Of a DNA stretch of 64,000 nt, positions 58,419 through 64,000 are shown piece by piece. The position numbers were made by a program, and so were the translations under genes. The DNA comes from Xylaria sp. FL1777. Lineage: Eukaryota; Ascomycota; Sordariomycetes; Xylariales; Xylariaceae. Below the pieces are notes generated by a model that worked only from the letters and a program-made list of their open reading frames with translations, did no database searches and was not told where the DNA came from. The DNA lies in contig MU400516.1 of assembly GCA_022578965.1 (NCBI GenBank), positions 552,632 through 616,631 on the forward strand. Reading direction: 5' to 3'. Position 1 is the first letter of the stretch, and each line of letters opens with the position of its first letter.

Positions 58419-60198
58419 ATGATCAGAAATCGCTCTTGGGCACTTGTCTATAGCCTGTTGGCTGGAACCGTATCTGCAATCGAAGGCTCGGGTGAATGTG
58501 CGCTCGCAACAACGACAGTGTACCAGCCTACAACTATATACATATTCGCGCCAAATATAACGAATAGTAACGGAGGCGATTCGTGTATCATCACATCATC
58601 ATCGATAACAATAGGAACATCGACTAGTTCGAGCACTGGAACCACCGATGTGGTTGGTACTTCCACGAGTACACCATCAGTCCCAACAAGTAGTTCCGGT
58701 CTCACTACGACGATATCCTCAACGAGCCTAACGAGCATCAGCGTCACTCCTACTAGCCGATGCAATAGTAGCATCACGACGGGGAGCTCTGTGTCCACAA
58801 GGACCGGGTTCCCGACGCCTACGAGCATTGGGGGTTTACCTCCGCCGCCGCCTCCGCCACCGTCGGGTCCCTTCAGAGGATTCAAGAACGCGGTTTACTT
58901 CACAAACTGGTGCGCCTCGCCCCTATTCGAGCGTGGTTAACGGCTAACACATCCCAAGGGGAATTTCCCAAGAGAGTTATTTACCGCAGAGTCTCCCAGT
59001 AGATGATTTGAGCCACGTCCTGTACGCCTTCGCAGACATCGCTCCCAACGGGACGGTATTATCGGCAGACCCAGTAGTAGATCTGTCCCAGAAGTATCCG
59101 AATGACAAGCAATGGGAAAGGGGTCGCAACGCCTATGGGGCCGTGAAGCAGTTGTACATCCACAAGAAGTGGAACCGGCAACTGAAGGTTCTGCTGTCCA
59201 TCGGCGGCGGGGACTATTCGCCCAAGTTCGCGGCCGCGACGTCGACTGATATGCGTCGGCAGACCTTCGCCAAATCCGCCGTCAAGCTCGTAACGGACTG
59301 GGGCTTCGACGGTATCGACATCGATTGGGAGTACCCGAAGAACGAAGCCGACAAGGAGAGCCTAGTCAAGCTGGTCGCAGCGTGTCGCCAGGCCTTCGAC
59401 CGATACTCACTTCATAACCACCTAGCCTACCGGTTCTTGGTCACAGTAGCGAGCCCCGCCAGCGCGGCCAACTGGGAATTCGTGGATCTACCGCAGATGG
59501 ATCGATACGTCGATGTTTGGTAAGCCTTTCCCCTACGTTCCCCCCTTTTCCTAAAAGTCCCGTTTAATAGCCGCGTGTCGTCACGCGGCACAGACGGACC
59601 AATGGCATTAACGCTTCCTAGGCACCTTATGTCGTACGACTACACCGGGAACTGGACTACGAGGAGCGGACACCAAGCAAACGTGTTCGCAAACAAAGCC
59701 AACGAAGCCTCGACGCCCCTCAACACCAACGACGCGGTGCGGTACTACCAGTCGCAGGGGATCAGCGGGCGGAAGATAGTGATTGGGTCGCCGCTGTACG
59801 GGCGATCGTTCGACGGGACGTCGGGGCTGGGACAGAACTACACGTCCCTGGGCACGGGGGGTCCGCAGCCGGGGGTCTGGTACTACAAGGACTTGCCGAG
59901 GGCGGGGGCGCGGGAGAAGTTCGACGACGTGGCCAAGGCGACGTACAGCTACGACCCGACGGCCCGCGAGCTGATCTCGTACGATGACGTCCGCAGCACC
60001 GCGTTCAAGGCGAGCTACGTCCGCAACAGACAGCTGGGGGGCGCGTTCTTCTGGGAAGCGAGCGGTGACCGGGAGGGTCGCGAAAGCCTCGTGAAGACCA
60101 TGTCTCGCACCTTGGACTGGTTGGAGAGAACGCCAAATAACTTGCGCTATCCGACGAGCCAGTATACGAACATTCGGCTTGGGATGCCTGGCGCTTAG
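58419..60198 (+). CDS. Secreted GH18 chitinase with N-terminal Ser/Thr/Pro stalk
   Basis: Retaining endo- or exochitinase. Three exons (58419-58909, 58959-59519, 59622-60198) sum to 542 residues in phase. A signal peptide covers about 1-20 (LVYSLLAGTVSA). Residues about 45-155 are a Ser/Thr-rich stalk with repeated Thr-Ser runs and a run of eight prolines (GLPPPPPPPPSG). The GH18 barrel starts FKNAVYFTNWGI. Substrate-site motif SIGGG lies at 244-248; the catalytic motif DGIDIDWEYP starts at Asp281 with the acid Glu288; MSYDYTG, GSPLYGRSF and GGAFFWEASGD complete the barrel. No LysM or chitin-binding domain is seen. The stalk is a likely O-mannosylation target. The N-terminal rather than C-terminal place of the linker is unusual. 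Confidence 0.93.
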
Positions 60199-60616
60199 TG
60201 GACTCGAATCCGTTGTTGTAGACTTACTTAACATTATCATGAAGAATGGACGGTAAAAACTCTGGAGGTTTCTGTGGCGTAATGAATGGCTATGATTTAT
60301 TTGTACAAATGGGTTATTCTAGTACTTACTGAATTCTCAATCAGGTAGTTATCTATAAACCTGTGCTTGTTTTAATGATTTTCCGAGGCTGTGACTTGGA
60401 TGTTTTGTGCAATACCAATGCGTATTGGCGTTCTCGATCTGGTTAGGGTAGGATTCTCCCGTTTTGACTGCAAGCTGGTTAAACAGAAGATAACATGCAG
60501 ATATCATAGAGGGATTTATTATTTCAAGCTCCTGTGATATCGAACGGGGTCTAATATTGAACATAGTCTAAATTGTGAGAACTAGATGAATTGGTTTTTT
60601 TTCCAGATATATCCTT
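60199..60616. other. Convergent spacer, chitinase / FAH-family gene
   Basis: 418 bp; no gene recognised. Confidence 0.6.
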
Positions 60617-61478
60617 TCATGTTTCACTGTATACGTAGGCACCTGTTGACTCCTCCACAGCAACTTCGATCCTAGATTCCTCAATTTCCTTGCCGTCAAC
60701 TTTAATACCAGCGCGCATGACCTCTCCAGGGAGGACTGGTCCGACACCCTTCGGGGTTCCCGTTAGGACGATGTCGCCCTTCTCTAAAGTCATTACTTTA
60801 GAGATGGCGCTCAGCATTTCAGGAACACTAAAGAGAAAAAGGTTTGTCGAATCGTTCTGCCTGACCTCGTTATTGACGGATAGGTACAACTCTATGGAGT
60901 GGGGGTTGGGGATGGCAGATTTTGGAATGATGTTGCTCAGAGGCAGAAAGGTATCGAAGCCCTTATTGATAGACCAGGGCAACCCCTTTTTCTTGGCCTC
61001 CCACTGAACATTCCTGGCAGTCATATCGATGCTCAAGGCATAGCCTACAAGAAAATATTAGTCGTAGATAGCTATTAAGAGGCGAGTTGCTTACTCTCAA
61101 TAGCGTCGATGGCACCGGCTTTATCCTCAACCGGGAAGTCCTTTAATGTTTTTCCAATAATCAGGGCAAGCTCAACTTCATAGCTGAGTTCGACGCCCTT
61201 TGGCCGTATAACTGGGCCTTCTCCTGGGAGGAGGATGGAAGTTGTCGGCTTCAAGAAGAAGAAAGGCTGTTTAGGCCGGGCGCTGTTGAGCTCGGCGACA
61301 TGGTCCCTTCAACACGCACGGTCAGCCATCTACAAAATAGTCACGGGAGAACAGAAGCGTATAGTCAGTATACTTACGCATAGTTGCGTCCGATGCACAC
61401 GACCTTGCGTGCCTGTCTGAGACTAGATGCCGATGCTGAAGCTGAAGCCATAGCGAAACCACGGCGAAAAACGTTCAT
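60617..61478 (-). CDS. Fumarylacetoacetate hydrolase family protein (FAHD1/Fmp41-like)
   Basis: Mitochondrial acylpyruvase or oxaloacetate decarboxylase type enzyme. Exons 61378-61478, 61095-61306 and 60617-61044 give 246 residues. Family motifs: RKVVCIGRNYADHVAELNS, PFFFLKPTTS, the metal-binding glutamates in VELSYEVELALIIGK, YALSIDMTARNVQ, and the closing LTGTPKGVGPVLPGE. The N-terminus MNVFRRGFAMASASASASSL has Arg, Ser and Ala and no acid, fitting a mitochondrial presequence; the second ATG would remove much of it. Length is normal for the FAHD1 group, shorter than true fumarylacetoacetase. The exact substrate cannot be read from sequence. Confidence 0.93.
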
Positions 61479-61979
61479 GACGAAGATCTACTCGGGGCCG
61501 CTTGCAAGCCGCCGCCTCGGGTCTTCTATATATACTACACTTGACGGGAATATATTACAGACGACTCCAACAGCTCGCTGCGGGGCGGATGAGGTGCGGA
61601 GGCTGAGTTTGGAGGAGGGTGCGTCACAGGCGACGAAACAGGAGTTGGTGATTCGCCAATGCGGCTTTATTCTGCTGCTCGGGTCGGCCGCCGGCAAGTC
61701 ATCGTTGACCCGACGCTCGGCGGGGGATTATCCTGTGGTCCTCGCAGCGCGGATTAGCAGCAAGGAACGGTCGTAAATGTAAACCCGGCGGGTTCGGCGA
61801 TGACGCTAGGACGCTTCCGTGAAAGTCGCCGCCAGGAGCACACGTGCACTACGTAGGTACTTACCGCCTCTGATTTTGGGACCGTAGTTTTTGATTTTCA
61901 GACCGTAGACTAAACCCATTTTAGTAAATGTTACGTAATGTCTCCACACCCCCTAATTTCCTATACTAAATGGGTTAGT
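61479..61979. other. Flank between the FAH-family gene and the AT block
   Basis: About 500 bp of ordinary composition with an open frame of no recognised product. A direct repeat of GACCGTAG (61880 and 61901 regions) and an inverted repeat (listed separately) lie next to the AT block. Confidence 0.6.
61910..61978. repeat. Imperfect inverted repeat at the edge of the AT block
   Basis: CTAAACCCATTTTAGTA at 61910-61926 pairs with TACTAAATGGGTTAG at 61964-61978, differing by two single-base indels, with a 37-base loop. It may be a relic of a terminal inverted repeat. Confidence 0.75.
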
Positions 61980-63905
61980 GTAGGATATAGTGTAAACACT
62001 AATAAAAATAATAGTTGAGCTAATGTTAGAAATGTTGGAATAGTGCAAAAATGCCTGGAAGTAATCTGTTAGTACTTAAAGTTAGCTGGGAATTTTACTA
62101 AAACAGAGGTATTTATGGATTTAGTAGAAGTACTTAAGCATAAGATTTTTAGAGTTGTTTATTATATATGTACTATTTTTAAAAAATAGCTAAGTTAGCT
62201 AATTTTTTAACTTTAGAAGTTTTATAAAAGCTAAATAGCACTAAATTTATTAATAAATATACTTAGTATAAAAGTTGCTAAATTAATAAGCTTTATTTTT
62301 TTTTTAGTAAGTAATTTAGCAATAAAACTTAATAAAAAACTACTTTTTTTGCTATTTATATTACTTGTTTTTTAGTTTTAAATAATGTTTTCTTAAGGTT
62401 TTTTTAATATATATATAGCTAAGTTTAAGCTATTAGCTTTTTAGCTATAATAATATTAGCAGTAATTTTTAGTGCTATAAACTAAATAAAGCTATTTTTA
62501 TTACTTATAAAAAAGCTACTAGTAATATTATTAATAGTTAGTTAATTTAAAAGGCTTAAATTTATTAATACTACTTTTTTTTTAATAAATTTTGCAATAT
62601 TAATAATAATAGTAGTAATAATATAGCTTGCTTTATAAAGTTTATAACACTTTTTTTTAGTATGTTTTTAAATTAATAAAAAATATAGCTATATTTAGTA
62701 ATTACTTTATATAAGTTAAATATATATTAGTTAGCTAGCTAATATAGCTTAATAGTAGCTTTTTTATTATATAGCTTTTTAGGCTTTTTTTAAACCTTAA
62801 AATTATTTATTAGCAATAAAAGGTTAAATTAAGTAAAATTAATCTTTAATTATTAATAAAAGTTAAAGTTATTAAATTATAGCTAGCTATTAAGCTATAT
62901 TTATATATTAATATATTTAGGACTTTTTTTAATAATTATTAAACGCTTAAAAAAAAAGTAGTAATAAAGTAAACTTTATTAGTATTAAAAGTTATTGCTA
63001 TATTAATTTAATAATGTTTTATTTTTATAAGCTTAAACTATAGCTTTATATTTTTTTAGCGCTTTTTTTAAAGCATATTAATTAACTTTTAGTTTAATTA
63101 TATAATTAAAAAACATATTAAGTTTTATATAAACAAAATTGCAGTAAAACTAATAATTTTACTATTAAAGATATTTAGTTTTTTTAGCGTTTATAAAAGC
63201 TATTATAGCTTTATATAGCTAAAAACCATTAGTTTAAGCATTATTAAAATAGGTCTTTAACTTAATATAAAGACTTTTAACTTTTAAAGTAAACTATATA
63301 CTATAGTTATTATATTTATATATATAATAATTAGTTTATTATTAATAAACTTTTTAATATATATTGCTTAAATAAGTTAATATATATAACTAATTAATAA
63401 ATTTAACGTAAAAGTTATTTTAATAGTTAAAAGCTTTTAATTTAAAAGTATAATTAGCTAAATAGCTTTATAAAGTTAATACTTTATTAATATTATAATT
63501 AATATTTAAAAGTCCAAGGTTTTTTTAGTATTATTAATACTATTGCTTTATTTTAGTTTAGCTAATTATTAGCAATAATAGCAATAAAGCTTTTTACTTT
63601 TTATTATTTATATAAGCAAGCTATTATTACTTAGTTTTGCTTAATAATTAAATAACATTAAAAAAAGTATAATTTTTAAGTAATTAATTATGTTAACAAG
63701 TTTTAATTTTAACTTAAATATTACTTATAATATATTATATATAAAATTAAAGTTATGTTTTAAGCTATATTAGTTTAATAGTATTATAAGTGCTTTTAGC
63801 TTTATTTATAATAATAACATTAAATGCTTAAATTTTAAAGCTATAATAAAAGTTATTAATGTATTAAAAAGCTTATATATATAAAGCTTTTTTATTATTA
63901 AGTAA
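61980..63905. mobile_element. AT-rich block, probable RIP-destroyed repeat
   Basis: About 1.9 kb with extreme AT content and sharp edges; composition returns to normal at about 63906. It has no coding capacity in any frame. Most remaining C bases sit before T and most remaining G bases after A, giving very frequent AGCT, GCTT and AAGC, while CA and TG are rare and TA is very common. That pattern is what CpA-directed repeat-induced point mutation leaves. The original element cannot be identified. Alternatives are a centromere-like or neutral AT isochore segment, but the sharp edges favour a mutated insertion. Confidence 0.75.
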
Positions 63906-64000
63906 TTGTCATGACTAGGCTACTCAGGTACCTCAGCACATGTCACAGGTTACATGTATATATGGGATATCCTTCCCATACCCATTTCATGGGAGTTTCC

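Noticed and set aside
59608..60240. 210-codon antisense frame over the third chitinase exon
   Set aside because: Arg/Pro/Val-rich GC artefact opposite a well-supported GH18 exon.

Overview
This window is nuclear DNA of a filamentous ascomycete, most likely a sordariomycete. The evidence is small spliceosomal introns (mostly 45-100 bp, GT..AG), single-gene transcription units on both strands, fungal-type genes (PMT4, PER1, MUS81, AGM1, a 2EXR protein, GH7 and GH18 enzymes) and an extremely AT-rich block at the right end that looks like a repeat destroyed by RIP. All gene models were built by hand-joining exons; where reading phases and conserved motifs agree across every junction, this is stated.

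Layout. 1-821 (-): the 5' half of a divergent GMP synthase, cut by the window edge. 2577-5165 (+): a secreted PhoD-type phosphatase in 12 exons. 5607-6992 (+): a PRMT1-type arginine methyltransferase. 7772-8772 (+): riboflavin synthase. 9112-10872 (-): MUS81 nuclease. 11873-13495 (+): phosphoacetylglucosamine mutase. 14464-14535 (-): initiator tRNA-Met. 15387-21051 (-): a 12-exon, 1601-residue secreted chimera with two SGNH hydrolase domains, an FG-GAP/VCBS repeat array and an M35-like zinc protease domain; this is the most unusual object in the window. 22844-23876 (+): a polytopic membrane protein. 24040-25530 (-): an unrecognised protein. 26274-27770 (+) and 28147-29918 (-): a convergent pair, a GH5 mannanase-like enzyme and a GH7 endoglucanase with a CBM1. 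31464-32809 (+): PER1. 34469-36832 (-): a C2H2 zinc-finger regulator with a 4.4-kb upstream gap. 41276-42013 (-) and 43123-44079 (+): two low-complexity or orphan proteins sharing a divergent promoter. 44621-45245 (-): RidA/Mmf1. 45892-48354 (+): PMT4. 48757-50883 (-): prenylcysteine lyase. 51827-53907 (+): a 10-exon amidase. 54694-56262 (-): a 2EXR protein. 58419-60198 (+): a GH18 chitinase. 60617-61478 (-): a mitochondrial FAH-family protein. 61980-63905: the AT-rich block.

The genes do not form one pathway. Housekeeping functions (riboflavin, UDP-GlcNAc supply, protein O-mannosylation, GPI remodelling, DNA repair, arginine methylation) are mixed with a secreted arm: phosphatase, chimeric hydrolase/protease, mannanase, endoglucanase and chitinase. 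That arm suits a saprotroph or a plant- or insect-associated fungus. I saw no polyketide or peptide synthetase cluster, no CRISPR array and no intact transposon gene.
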